Shown here piece by piece: positions 52,595 to 60,918 of a stretch of DNA of 64,000 bases. The notes below the pieces were generated by a model. It was not told the DNA's origin. It saw only the letters and a list, made by a program, of their open reading frames with translations, and ran no database searches. The stretch spans positions 2,108,001 through 2,172,000 of the forward strand of contig NZ_JBDZDQ010000001.1 in assembly GCF_040049295.1 (NCBI RefSeq), in the 5' to 3' direction. The DNA comes from Sphingomonas sp. KR3-1 (lineage in GTDB: Bacteria; Pseudomonadota; Alphaproteobacteria; Sphingomonadales; Sphingomonadaceae). The first letter of the stretch is position 1, and every line of letters begins with the position of its first letter. Position numbers and translations under genes: made by a program.

Positions 52595-54352
52595 TCAACG
52601 CATCCGGACATAGCTGCCGGGTGCATCCTCGAGGGGCTTGAGCTTGCCCTTGCCGGGGATGCGGGCGCCCTTGGCCGGCACTTTTGCTGCATCGATTCCG
52701 TCGATCCAGCCGATCCAGTCCGGCCACCAGCTGCCCTTGGTTTCCCTGGCGCCGGCGACGAATTCGGCGAGCGATCCCGCCTTCTTCTCGTTGGTCCAAT
52801 ATTGGTATTTCTGCGCCGAGGGCGGGTTGACCACACCGGCGATATGCCCCGATCCGGCGAGCACGAACCGGAGCGGGCCCGTGAAATAGTCGGTGATCTT
52901 CCAGACGCTCTCGGCCGGCGCGATATGGTCCTCGCGCCCAGCCTGGACATAGGTGGGCGTCGTCACGCTGGAGAGGTCCAGCGGGGTGCCGTTGATCGCC
53001 AGCGCGCCGGCCTGCACCAGCTTGTTGTCGCGGTAGAGGTCGGTCAGGTAGCTCATGTGCCAGCGCGCCGGCAGGTTGGTCACGTCCGAGTTCCAGTGGA
53101 GCAGGTCGAACGGAGCATAGTCCTTGCCCATCAGGTAATTGTTGGTGACGTAGCTCCAGATCAGGTCGCGTCCGCGCAGCAGGTTGAACGTCGCTGCCAT
53201 GTAGCGCCCGTCGAGGAAGCCCTCGGTGCCCAGGCTCCGGATCATCGCCAGCTGCTCGTCGTCGACGAACATGCTGAGCTCGCCGGCCTCGGAGAAATCG
53301 ACCTGCGCGGTGAAGAAGGTCGCGCTCTTCACCTTCTCGGGTGTCCCGCGCGCGTGCAGCACCGCCAGCGTCGCGGCGAGCGTGGTGCCGGCCACACAAT
53401 AGCCGATCGCGTGCACGCCCTCGACGCCGAGCAGCGCGCGCACCGTGTCGATCGCATCGATCTGGCCGTCCTCGACGAAATCGTCCCACACCACGTCCTT
53501 CATCGTCGCATCGGCGGATTTCCACGAGACGACGAACACGGTCAGCCCTTGCTCCACCGCCCAGCGGATGAAGCTCTTCTCGGGGTTGAGGTCGAGGATG
53601 TAGAAGCGGTTGATCCAGGGCGGGAAGATGAGCAGCGGCGTCGCGTACACTTCCGTCGCGCCCTCGGCCGGGGCGTACTGGATCAGCTCGTACAGCGGCG
53701 TCCGCTTGACGACCTTGCCCGGCGTCATCGCCAGGTTGCGGCCGAGCTCGTACACGCCTTCGGCGGTCTGGGTCATCTGGCCCTTGGCCAGGTCGCCCAT
53801 CATGTTCTGCAGGCCCTTGAGCAGGCTCTCGCCCTTGGTCTCGACGATCTTCTCGAGCACTTCGGGGTTGGTCGCGGGGAAGTTGGTCGGGCTCACGGCG
53901 TCGAGGAAGCCCTTGGTCGCGAAGCGGACCTGCTCCTTCTGCTTGGGATCGATGCCCTCCATCGCGTCGACGCCGCGCAGCATGTGATCGGCGATCACCA
54001 GATAGCTTTGCCGCAGGAAGTCGAACACCGGCTCCTCGCGCCATTGCGGCGCCTTGAAGCGCTTGTCGCGTGCCTGCTCGGCGCTTTCCTCGAAAGGCTC
54101 GGCATGCTGGGGATCGAGGAAGCGCTGCCACAGCTTCATCGTGTCGGCCCAGAAATCGGTGCTCGCCTTCACGGCCGCGCCGGGATCGAACATCGCCGGA
54201 AAGGAGGGGGCGCCGAAGGGCGTGGCGGCGGGCAGCTGCTCCATCAGGTCGAAGCCCTGCTCGAGCATCATCTGCTGCGCACGGCCGAGCACCCAGGTCC
54301 AATGCTGCAGGTCCTGCAGGTCGGGAATTGATGGGTTGGTCGTTTCGGCCAT
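52595..54352 (-). CDS. phaC: Class I polyhydroxyalkanoate synthase
   Basis: PhaC polymerises (R)-3-hydroxyacyl-CoA into PHA on granule surfaces. The 585-residue product has the N-terminal PhaC domain (LDPQHAEPFEESAEQARDKRFKAPQWREEPVFDFLRQSYL) and an alpha/beta-hydrolase core. The lipase-like box is GYCVAG, with the nucleophilic Cys near residue 319. The late Asp (YVQAGREDHIAP) and His (AGSGHIAGVVNPP) complete the triad. The length and lack of an adjacent phaE or phaR subunit fit class I. The ATG at 54352 is preferred over ATG 54358 because GAAGAGG is better spaced. Confidence 0.95.
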   Translation of the reverse strand: MAETTNPSIPDLQDLQHWTWVLGRAQQMMLEQGFDLMEQLPAATPFGAPSFPAMFDPGAAVKASTDFWADTMKLWQRFLDPQHAEPFEESAEQARDKRFKAPQWREEPVFDFLRQSYLVIADHMLRGVDAMEGIDPKQKEQVRFATKGFLDAVSPTNFPATNPEVLEKIVETKGESLLKGLQNMMGDLAKGQMTQTAEGVYELGRNLAMTPGKVVKRTPLYELIQYAPAEGATEVYATPLLIFPPWINRFYILDLNPEKSFIRWAVEQGLTVFVVSWKSADATMKDVVWDDFVEDGQIDAIDTVRALLGVEGVHAIGYCVAGTTLAATLAVLHARGTPEKVKSATFFTAQVDFSEAGELSMFVDDEQLAMIRSLGTEGFLDGRYMAATFNLLRGRDLIWSYVTNNYLMGKDYAPFDLLHWNSDVTNLPARWHMSYLTDLYRDNKLVQAGALAINGTPLDLSSVTTPTYVQAGREDHIAPAESVWKITDYFTGPLRFVLAGSGHIAGVVNPPSAQKYQYWTNEKKAGSLAEFVAGARETKGSWWPDWIGWIDGIDAAKVPAKGARIPGKGKLKPLEDAPGSYVRMR

Positions 54353-54480
54353 GCTCATCCTCTTCAAGCGCCGCTTTAGCGCACCACAGGCAAGACGTCA
54401 TTCCCGCAAGCGCGAACATGGCGTAGGAGCATGGCACGGCACAAGATCGTGTCGCGCTCCAACCCCTGAGAGATGAGGAA

Positions 54481-55686
54481 ATGTCCGAAGAATTCTACCG
54501 CATGAAGCGTCTGCCCCCGTACGTCATCGCCGAAGTGAATGCGATGCGGGCAGCGGCGCGTGCGGCAGGAGAGGACATCATCGACCTCGGCATGGGCAAT
54601 CCGGACCTGCCGCCGCCGCCCCACGTGATCGAAAAGCTGGTCGAGGTCGCGCAGAAGCCCGATGCGCATGGCTATTCCCAGTCCAAGGGCATTCCCGGCC
54701 TGCGCCGCGCCCAGGCGAATTATTATGCCCGCCGCTTCGGCGTCGACATCGATCCCGAGACCGAAGTCGTGGTGACGATGGGCTCGAAGGAAGGCCTTGC
54801 CAGCCTCGCCACCGCGATCACCGCGCCGGGCGACGTCGTGCTGGCGCCCAACCCGAGCTACCCGATCCATACCTTCGGCTTCATCCTCGCCGGCGCGACG
54901 ATCCGCGCGGTGCCGACCACGCCGGACGAGCATTATTTCGAGAGCCTCGAGCGCGCGATCGACTTCACCGTGCCGCGCCCGTCGATCCTGGTGGTCAACT
55001 ATCCGTCGAACCCGACGGCCGAGACGGTCGACCTCGCTTTCTACGAGCGTCTCGTCGCTTGGGCGAAGGAGAACAAGGTCTGGATCATCTCCGACCTCGC
55101 CTATTCGGAGCTCTATTTCGACGGCAAGCCGACCGTCTCGATCCTGCAGGTCAAGGGCGCCAAGGACGTCGCGATCGAGTTCACTTCGCTCTCCAAGACC
55201 TATTCGATGGCCGGCTGGCGGATGGGCTTCGCAGTCGGCAACAAGACGCTGATCGCGGCGATGACGCGGGTGAAGTCGTATCTCGACTACGGCGCCTTCA
55301 CCCCGATCCAGGCCGCCGCCTGCGCCGCATTGAACGGCCCGCAGGACATCGTCGAGGCCAACCGCCAGCTCTATCACAAGCGCCGCGACGTGCTGGTCGA
55401 GAGCTTTGCCCGCGCCGGCTGGGAGATCCCGTCGCCGCCCGCCAGCATGTTTGCCTGGGCGCCGCTGCCGCCCGCGCTCGCGCACCTCGGCAGCCTTGAG
55501 TTTTCCAAGCAGCTGCTCACCCATGCCAAGGTCGCAGTCGCGCCCGGCGTCGGCTACGGCGAGAATGGCGAGGGCTTTGTCCGCATCGCGATGGTCGAGA
55601 ACGAGCAGCGCCTGCGCCAGGCCGCGCGCAACGTGAAGCAATATCTCAAGTCGATGGGCGTCAACACTGCGGCAAAGGCGGGCTGA
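54481..55686 (+). CDS. alaC: Alanine transaminase AlaC-type class I/II aminotransferase
   Basis: The 401-residue PLP enzyme has IIDLGMGNPDLPPPPHVIEKL near residue 33, SYPIHTFGFILAGA near 127, YPSNPTAETVDL near 178 and the Schiff-base lysine K239 in SLSKTYSMAGWRMGF. This set matches AlaC/YfdZ-type glutamate-pyruvate aminotransferases, which make alanine. LL-diaminopimelate aminotransferase is a close relative that cannot be fully excluded. GAGATGAGGAA precedes the ATG. It is divergent from phaC. Confidence 0.88.
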   Translation: MSEEFYRMKRLPPYVIAEVNAMRAAARAAGEDIIDLGMGNPDLPPPPHVIEKLVEVAQKPDAHGYSQSKGIPGLRRAQANYYARRFGVDIDPETEVVVTMGSKEGLASLATAITAPGDVVLAPNPSYPIHTFGFILAGATIRAVPTTPDEHYFESLERAIDFTVPRPSILVVNYPSNPTAETVDLAFYERLVAWAKENKVWIISDLAYSELYFDGKPTVSILQVKGAKDVAIEFTSLSKTYSMAGWRMGFAVGNKTLIAAMTRVKSYLDYGAFTPIQAAACAALNGPQDIVEANRQLYHKRRDVLVESFARAGWEIPSPPASMFAWAPLPPALAHLGSLEFSKQLLTHAKVAVAPGVGYGENGEGFVRIAMVENEQRLRQAARNVKQYLKSMGVNTAAKAG

Positions 55687-55695
55687 GCCGCGCCC

Positions 55696-56475
55696 GTGCC
55701 GCATATCGATCCGCTCTATTCGCTGGCCGGCGTGCTGGTCGGCCTGCTCGTCGGGCTGACCGGCGTCGGCGGCGGCTCGCTGATGACGCCGCTGTTGGTG
55801 CTTGCCTTCGGCTTCCATCCGGCGACCGCGGTCGGCACCGACCTGCTCTACGCCTCCGCCACCAAGACCGCGGGCACCGCGGTGCATGGCTGGCGCGGGT
55901 CGGTCGACTGGCGCGTGGTGCGGCGGCTGGCGACCGGCAGCGTGCCGGCGACGATCGCGACGCTCGGCTGGCTCGCCTGGACGCATGGCAAGCCCGGGGC
56001 CTCGGCCCAGCTGATCTCGCTGATCCTCGGCGTCACGCTGATCCTCACCGCGATCGCCATCCTGTTCCGCGCTCGCATCGTCGCGGCGCTCGGCCCGCGC
56101 TTCGCCGATGTCGAGCCGGGGCGGATCGGCTGGGCCACGGTGCTGCTCGGCGCGGTGCTCGGCACGCTCGTCTCGCTCACCTCGGTAGGAGCCGGCGCGC
56201 TCGGCATGACCGCGCTGCTCGTCCTCTATCCCAAGGCGCCGGTCGCCCGGCTGGTCGGGTCGGACATCGCCCATGCCGTGCCGCTCACCTTCATCGCCGG
56301 CCTCGGCCATTGGGTGCTGGGCTCGGTCGACCTGAACCTGTTGCTCGCCCTGCTGCTGGGCTCGGTCCCCGGCATCGTGATCGGCAGCCTGATCGCCACG
56401 CGCGTGTCGGACAAGGTGCTGGTCCCGATCCTCGCGACCGTGCTGGCGATCGTCGGCGCGCGGCTGCTGTTCTAG
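55696..56475 (+). CDS. Sulfite exporter TauE/SafE (TSUP) family membrane protein
   Basis: The 259-residue protein has eight predicted helices and the TSUP repeat: GVLVGLLVGLTGVGGGSLMTPLLVLAFGFHPATAVGTDLLYASATK near residue 9, and the second half VLGTLVSLTSVGAGALGMTALLVLYPKAPVARLVGSDIAHAVPL. Family members export sulfite or organosulfonates or import small anions; its substrate is unknown. The start is GTG at 55696, nine bases after the alaC stop codon, so it is probably in the alaC operon. Confidence 0.88.
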   Translation: MPHIDPLYSLAGVLVGLLVGLTGVGGGSLMTPLLVLAFGFHPATAVGTDLLYASATKTAGTAVHGWRGSVDWRVVRRLATGSVPATIATLGWLAWTHGKPGASAQLISLILGVTLILTAIAILFRARIVAALGPRFADVEPGRIGWATVLLGAVLGTLVSLTSVGAGALGMTALLVLYPKAPVARLVGSDIAHAVPLTFIAGLGHWVLGSVDLNLLLALLLGSVPGIVIGSLIATRVSDKVLVPILATVLAIVGARLLF

Positions 56476-56510
56476 TTGACGCGCGCGGACCGCCGCGCCA
56501 ACCGGACGCC

Positions 56511-56930
56511 ATGCGCCCCGGCTTCCCCTTCTCCACTCGCTTCCGCGTCCGCTATTCCGAGATCGACGGGCAGAAGATCGTCTTCAACTCGCGCTATCTC
56601 GAATATGCCGACGTCACGCTCAGCGAGTTCTGGCGCTGGGCCGCGCTGGACGATATCGGCCCGGACTGGCTCGACGCCGAGTTCAACGTCGTCCGCGCGG
56701 GCGTGGACTATAAGAAGCCGTTCGTGTTCGACGACATGGTCGAGGGGTTCGCCCGGGTCGAGCGCGTCGGCAATTCGAGCATGACGATGCGCATCGACCT
56801 CTGCCACGCGGAGACCGGCGAACTGCACACCGAGATCGAGATGGTCAGCGTCCATGTCGACCTGGCGACGCGCAAGTCGAAGCCGATCCCGGAGAATGTG
56901 CGGGAGCGGTTGGAGGGGCTGGGCGGCTGA
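56511..56930 (+). CDS. Acyl-CoA thioesterase (4HBT hotdog fold)
   Basis: The 139-residue protein has the 4-hydroxybenzoyl-CoA-thioesterase layout: FRVRYSEIDGQKIVFNSRYLEYADVTLSEFWRW with the catalytic-type Asp in SEIDGQ, then VVRAGVDYKKPFVFDDMVEGFARVERVGNSSMTMRIDL. It probably hydrolyses an acyl-CoA in the cytoplasm, but its chain length preference is unknown. The ATG at 56511 begins 35 bp after the TSUP gene, and a DUF559 element starts six bases after its stop codon. Confidence 0.88.
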   Translation: MRPGFPFSTRFRVRYSEIDGQKIVFNSRYLEYADVTLSEFWRWAALDDIGPDWLDAEFNVVRAGVDYKKPFVFDDMVEGFARVERVGNSSMTMRIDLCHAETGELHTEIEMVSVHVDLATRKSKPIPENVRERLEGLGG

Positions 56931-56936
56931 CCTTCA

Positions 56937-56984
56937 ATCCTCCCCCGCCAGGGGGAGGTGGCATGCGCAGCATGACGGAGGGGG
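56937..56984. repeat. Left arm of the second DUF559 element
   Basis: This 48-bp arm has the outer hairpin CCTCCCCC-GCCA-GGGGGAGG, then an apical hairpin GCATGC-GCA-GCATG, ending GACGGAGGGGG. Only the apical stem differs from the other arm. Confidence 0.88.
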
Positions 56985-56994
56985 CGGTAAGCAA

Positions 56995-57375
56995 TCAGCT
57001 CGCGATCGATTCCCGCCGCGCCGTCGCAATCGCCATGATCTGCCGCACCACGCCTTCCAGATCGGTCAGGACCGCCTCCGCCGGATAGCGCAACACCCGT
57101 ACGCCTTGATCGGAAAGCCAGGTATCCCGAACCGCATCGCGCTCCGGCCGATCCCCGCGCGCATGGGCTTCCCCGTCAACCTCAATCGCCAGCCGGGCGC
57201 GTGCACAGTAGAAATCGAGAACATATCTTCCGGCCGGATGCTGCCTGCGGAAGTGCAGTCCGCGCTCGTTGCGACGCAGCGCAAGCCAAAGGCCGATTTC
57301 AGGAGGCGTCATTTGCTGGCGAAGGCGTTTCGCATTTCGCCGGCTATCGGCCGCACCATCTAGGCGCATCGCCAT
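56995..57375 (-). CDS. DUF559 (Vsr-like) endonuclease domain protein
   Basis: The 126-residue protein has the complete DUF559 domain: QMTPPEIGLWLALRRNERGLHFRRQHPAGRYVLDFYCARARLAIEVDGEAH, with the DFY Asp and the EVDG acids of the Vsr-like active site, then ERDAVRDTWLSDQGVRVLRYPAEAV. It is clearly homologous to the protein at 22799-23194 but not close, so the two are not a recent duplication. The ATG at 57375 is preceded by GGAGGGGGAGG, which is part of the flanking repeat, so the repeat supplies its ribosome-binding site. Confidence 0.87.
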   Translation of the reverse strand: MAMRLDGAADSRRNAKRLRQQMTPPEIGLWLALRRNERGLHFRRQHPAGRYVLDFYCARARLAIEVDGEAHARGDRPERDAVRDTWLSDQGVRVLRYPAEAVLTDLEGVVRQIMAIATARRESIAS

Positions 57376-57378
57376 CCT

Positions 57379-57424
57379 CCCCCTCCGTCGCCTTCGGCGC
57401 CACCTCCCCCTGGCGGGGGAGGAT
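57379..57424. repeat. Right arm of the second DUF559 element
   Basis: This is the inverted partner of 56937-56984, with apical hairpin GCC-TTC-GGC instead of the longer stem of the left arm. It lies directly upstream of the nuclease ATG and ends eight bases before the HxlR stop codon. Confidence 0.88.
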
Positions 57425-57432
57425 AAAGAGGA

Positions 57433-57930
57433 TCACTCCGCCGCCTTCACCTCGACCGCATCCTCGCCCGCCACATCCTCCGGCAGCGCCCAGAGCAGGT
57501 CGCCCTTGCCCAGCACGCGCCCATCATGGCTCAGCACCTGCACCGCCTGGATCGGTCGCCCGTCGCGCGCGTCGACCAGTACCGGATAGGCCGGTACGCC
57601 GGTCTCCCAGCGCTCGCCCCATTGGCGCAGCGAGATCATCACCGGCAGCAGCGCATAGCCCTTGTCGGTCAGGCGATATTCGATCTTGCGGCGATCGTCG
57701 GCGCAGGGCTGGCGGGCGAGGATGCCCTTGTCGACCAGCCGGGCGAGCCGGTTCGCCAGGATGTTGCGCGCGATTCCCAGCTCGGACTGGAACTCCTCGA
57801 AGTGATGCAAGCCGTTGAACGAGCCGCGCAGAATCAGGAACGACCAGCGCTCGCCCATCGCTTCCAGCGCCGCCGGCAGGCTGCAATCGTTCGCCAGTTG
57901 GCGCAGCGTTTCTCGAATGGCACCACCCAT
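57433..57930 (-). CDS. HxlR family transcriptional regulator
   Basis: The 165-residue protein has the HxlR winged helix (CSLPAALEAMGERWSFLILRGSFNGLHHFEEFQSELGIARNILANRLARLVDKGILARQPC, about 16-75), beginning with the conserved cysteine that is redox- or aldehyde-sensitive in relatives. A C-terminal extension of about 60 residues (VQVLSHDGRVLGKGDLLWALPEDVAG) is typical of the longer HxlR members. The adjacent 152-bp divergent gap is unusually AT-rich for this genome and probably contains its operator. The target is unknown. Confidence 0.88.
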   Translation of the reverse strand: MGGAIRETLRQLANDCSLPAALEAMGERWSFLILRGSFNGLHHFEEFQSELGIARNILANRLARLVDKGILARQPCADDRRKIEYRLTDKGYALLPVMISLRQWGERWETGVPAYPVLVDARDGRPIQAVQVLSHDGRVLGKGDLLWALPEDVAGEDAVEVKAAE

Positions 57931-58082
57931 GACTTGTCACCTTATCCCAAAAGCCGACGCTACGGAATGGCGTAACTTCTTGCATTGCAGCAATAGTTTC
58001 TGGTTGCAACTTACCTTGATGTCAATTAAACAATGAGTCGCAGCGCGAGTTGCACGTTTTCAGATCCCCAGGAGGATTTCCC

Positions 58083-58394
58083 ATGACCCGCTTTTTCGCC
58101 GCAGCGGCTGCGGCCACGCTGGCCTTCGTCCCCGCCGCCGGCATCGCGCAGGGTACCCCGAATGGCTATGCCGCCACCCCGGTGACTGCGCCTGCCAAGG
58201 CCAGCTTCGTCACCCGTTCGACGCTGTGGAAGTGCAATGCCGGCACCTGCATCGCCCCGGCGAACGGCAGCACCCGTGACGCCATCGCCTGCGAGCTGGT
58301 TGCTCGCGAAGTCGGCAAGCTCTCGGCCTTCCGCGCCAACGGCGCCGATTTCGACGCCGCCGCGCTCGAGAAGTGCAACACCAAGGCCCACTGA
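58083..58394 (+). CDS. CC_3452 family secreted protein
   Basis: The 103-residue protein has a signal peptide (RFFAAAAAATLAFVPAAGIAQ) and the CC_3452 pattern: RSTLWKCNAGTCIAPANGSTRDAIACELVAREVGKLSAFRANGADFDAAALEKCN, with four conserved cysteines. The family is restricted to alphaproteobacteria and has no known function. AGGAGG lies eight bases before the ATG. A strong intrinsic terminator follows, so it is monocistronic. Confidence 0.88.
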   Translation: MTRFFAAAAAATLAFVPAAGIAQGTPNGYAATPVTAPAKASFVTRSTLWKCNAGTCIAPANGSTRDAIACELVAREVGKLSAFRANGADFDAAALEKCNTKAH

Positions 58395-58435
58395 GCCGTA
58401 TGGCGCCAGCGCCACACCAGCCAGTAAAGCAATTG

Positions 58436-58475
58436 GAGCGCGGTCCGGAAAACCCGGATCGCGCTCTATTTTATT
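58436..58475 (+). terminator. Intrinsic terminator of the CC_3452-family gene
   Basis: GAGCGCGGTCCGG at 58436-58448 pairs with CCGGATCGCGCTC at 58454-58466 (13 bp, one G-U pair) around an AAAAC loop. The T-rich run TATTTTATT follows. Confidence 0.87.
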
Positions 58476-58509
58476 GCAAAGCAACAGCGCCGGGGCCCAT
58501 CTAGGTCCC

Positions 58510-60600
58510 GTGCTGCGCCAATATGAACTTGTTGACCGGGTCCTGAGCTACGACCCCGATGCCGATGAAGCGATGCTCAACCGCGCCTATGTCTTCTCGG
58601 TCAACGCGCATGGCAGCCAGAAGCGCGCGAGCGGCGATCCCTATTTCAGCCACCCGATCGAAGTGGCCGGCATCCTCACCGACCTCCACCTCGATGACGA
58701 GACGATCGTCACCGCGATCCTCCACGACACGGTGGAAGACACGGTCGCAACGCCCGAGGACATCCAGCGCCTGTTCGGCGACAATGTCGCGCGCATGGTC
58801 GACGGCGTCACCAAGCTCTCCAAGATCGAGGCGCAGACCGAGAGCGAGCGCGCCGCCGAGAATCTCCGCAAGTTCCTGCTCGCCATGTCGGACGATGTCC
58901 GCGTGCTGCTCGTCAAGCTGGCCGACCGGCTGCACAACATGCGCACGCTGGTCCACATCAAGAACCCGGACAAGCGCAAGCGCATCGCCCGCGAGACGAT
59001 GGAGATCTACGCGCCGCTCGCCGAGCGGATCGGCATGTACGAGTTCATGAAGGAGATGCAGAGCCTCGCCTTCAAGGAACTCGAGCCCGAAGCCTATGAA
59101 TCGATCAACCGCCGGCTCGACAGCCTCAAGGTCGAGGGCGAGGACCGCATCGCCAAGATCGCCTCGGGCCTGAAGCTGCTATTGTCGCGCGGCGGCATCG
59201 ATGCCGAGATCACCGGCCGCGAGAAGCATCCCTATTCGATCTGGAAGAAGATGTCGGAGCGGCACGTGTCGCTCGAGCAGCTTTCGGACATCATGGCCTT
59301 CCGCGCGATCGTCGACACCGAGGAGGAGTGCTACCGCGCGCTCGGCGTGATCCACCGCCGCTGGCCGATGGTGCCGGGCCGGTTCAAGGACTACATCTCG
59401 ACGCCGAAGCGCAACGGCTATCGCTCGCTCCACACCAGCATCATCCATGCCGGCGACACGCGTATCGAGATCCAGATCCGCACGCGCGACATGCACGCCC
59501 AGGCCGAGTTCGGCCTTGCCGCGCACTGGGCGTACAAGCAGAGCAACGTCCGCCCCGATACCCAGGTCAGCTGGATCAAGGACCTCATCGAGATCCTGGA
59601 GCATGCCGAGAGCCCCGAGGAGCTGCTCGAGCATACCCGCATGGCGATGTACCAGGACCGGATCTTCGCCTTCACGCCCAAGGGCGAGCTGATCCAGCTG
59701 CCCAAGGGCGCAACGCCGATCGATTTCGCCTATGCGGTCCATTCGAACCTGGGCGACCAGGCGGTGGGCGCCAAGGTCAATGGCCGCGTCGTGCCGCTGC
59801 GCACCGAGATCGAGCAGGGCGATCAGGTCCAGATCCTCCGTTCCAAGGCGCAGGAGCCCCAGGCCAACTGGCTGAACTTCGCGATCACCGGCAAGGCGCG
59901 CGCCGCGATCCGCCGCCATATCCGCCACAAGGAGCGCGAGGAGACGATCGCGCTCGGCCGCAAGCTCTATGACGAGATCGTGCTGCGCCTGCCGACGCCG
60001 CCGGGCGAAAGCGCGCTCAAGGATGCGCTCAAGCGCCTCAAGCTCCAGGACGATGCCGCGCTGATGGAGGCGATCGCCCGCCGCCAGTTCACCGATGGCC
60101 AGGTGATGGAAGCGCTGATGCCCGGCTCGACCGAGGGGGAGGACGCGCATGACCTGCCGCCGCAGCAGCACGCGATCGAGATCAAGGGGCTCACCCCGGG
60201 CATGGCGTTCCATTTCTCGCCCGATTGCCGTCCGGTGCCGGGGGACCGCATCGTCGGCATCCGCCGGCCCGGCGAGCCGATCGAAGTCCACCGCATCGAT
60301 TGCCCGAGCCTGGCCGACACCACCGAGGAGGACTGGGTCGATCTCAGCTGGGGCGACAAGGCGGAGGGCGGCATCGCCCAGATCGAGATCACGCTGAAGA
60401 ACGAGCCCGGCGCGCTCGGCGCGATCGCCACGCTGATCGGCCAGCACAAGGCCAACATCCTCGGCCTGCGGATGGATAATCGCGACACGACCTTCCACAC
60501 CAACACGATGGACCTGGAAGTGCGCAATGCGGCGCATCTGGTGCGGTTGCTCGCGGCGTTGCGGGCGGCGGATGCAGTGAGTTCGGCGGAGCGGCTCTAG
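58510..60600 (+). CDS. rsh: Bifunctional (p)ppGpp synthetase/hydrolase (RelA/SpoT homologue)
   Basis: Rsh makes and degrades (p)ppGpp in the stringent response. The 696-residue protein has an HD hydrolase domain (HPIEVAGILTDL, ILHDTVEDT near residue 74, LADRLHNMRTL near 139), a synthetase domain (ISTPKRNGYRSLHTSI near 297-312 and EIQIRTRDMHAQAE), TGS (about 385-445) and ACT (about 625-690) domains. Both active sites look intact, so it is bifunctional, as expected for the single Rsh of alphaproteobacteria. The start is GTG at 58510; the long upstream frame runs back through the preceding gene and terminator. Confidence 0.95.
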   Translation: MLRQYELVDRVLSYDPDADEAMLNRAYVFSVNAHGSQKRASGDPYFSHPIEVAGILTDLHLDDETIVTAILHDTVEDTVATPEDIQRLFGDNVARMVDGVTKLSKIEAQTESERAAENLRKFLLAMSDDVRVLLVKLADRLHNMRTLVHIKNPDKRKRIARETMEIYAPLAERIGMYEFMKEMQSLAFKELEPEAYESINRRLDSLKVEGEDRIAKIASGLKLLLSRGGIDAEITGREKHPYSIWKKMSERHVSLEQLSDIMAFRAIVDTEEECYRALGVIHRRWPMVPGRFKDYISTPKRNGYRSLHTSIIHAGDTRIEIQIRTRDMHAQAEFGLAAHWAYKQSNVRPDTQVSWIKDLIEILEHAESPEELLEHTRMAMYQDRIFAFTPKGELIQLPKGATPIDFAYAVHSNLGDQAVGAKVNGRVVPLRTEIEQGDQVQILRSKAQEPQANWLNFAITGKARAAIRRHIRHKEREETIALGRKLYDEIVLRLPTPPGESALKDALKRLKLQDDAALMEAIARRQFTDGQVMEALMPGSTEGEDAHDLPPQQHAIEIKGLTPGMAFHFSPDCRPVPGDRIVGIRRPGEPIEVHRIDCPSLADTTEEDWVDLSWGDKAEGGIAQIEITLKNEPGALGAIATLIGQHKANILGLRMDNRDTTFHTNTMDLEVRNAAHLVRLLAALRAADAVSSAERL

Positions 60601-60733
60601 GCGCGCCGGTAGCTCGCCGCGCACTATCTAAGTACTCGGAAACGGCAGGTCTCCTGTCGCGCGAGCACTAGGCGCCGCGCGCTGCGCAAAGCCGCGCTGT
60701 GGTCATTAAATAAAACAACTTCATTATTAAGAT

Positions 60734-60757
60734 TGATCTATATGATAAATTAGATCA
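60734..60757. promoter_or_regulatory. Inverted repeat in an AT-rich island upstream of the GH76-like gene
   Basis: TGATCTA and TAGATCA form a perfect 7-bp inverted repeat with a 10-bp spacer. They lie inside a roughly 55-bp AT-rich stretch (about 60706-60762) that contrasts with the GC-rich surroundings. The whole gap 60601-60918 (318 bp) holds no gene that I can support. An operator or promoter for the downstream gene is likely. Confidence 0.45.
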
Positions 60758-60918
60758 GTCATTGCGCGGGCGGCATGAGCGCGCGCGGCCGGCAAGAGCC
60801 GGCGCATCCGCAGTGGTGCCCGCCAACAAGCGAAGAAGGCGATGAGGGCAGTGGCCTGTGCCGCACCGGGTTTCATCGACCGCAGTTGGAGCATGCAAAA
60901 CAAGACGAGGAGAGAGAT

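Larger units (their letters stand above)
56937..57424. mobile_element. Second DUF559 nuclease element
   Basis: A 488-bp unit lies between the 3' ends of the thioesterase and HxlR genes. It is bounded by inverted arms 56937-56984 and 57379-57424 and contains only a DUF559 gene. The outer parts of the arms (ATCCTCCCCC-GCCA-GGGGGAGG and GACGGAGGGGG) are identical in the two arms. The apical hairpins differ but pair. It is a related but distinct subfamily of the element at 22741-23186. Confidence 0.65.
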
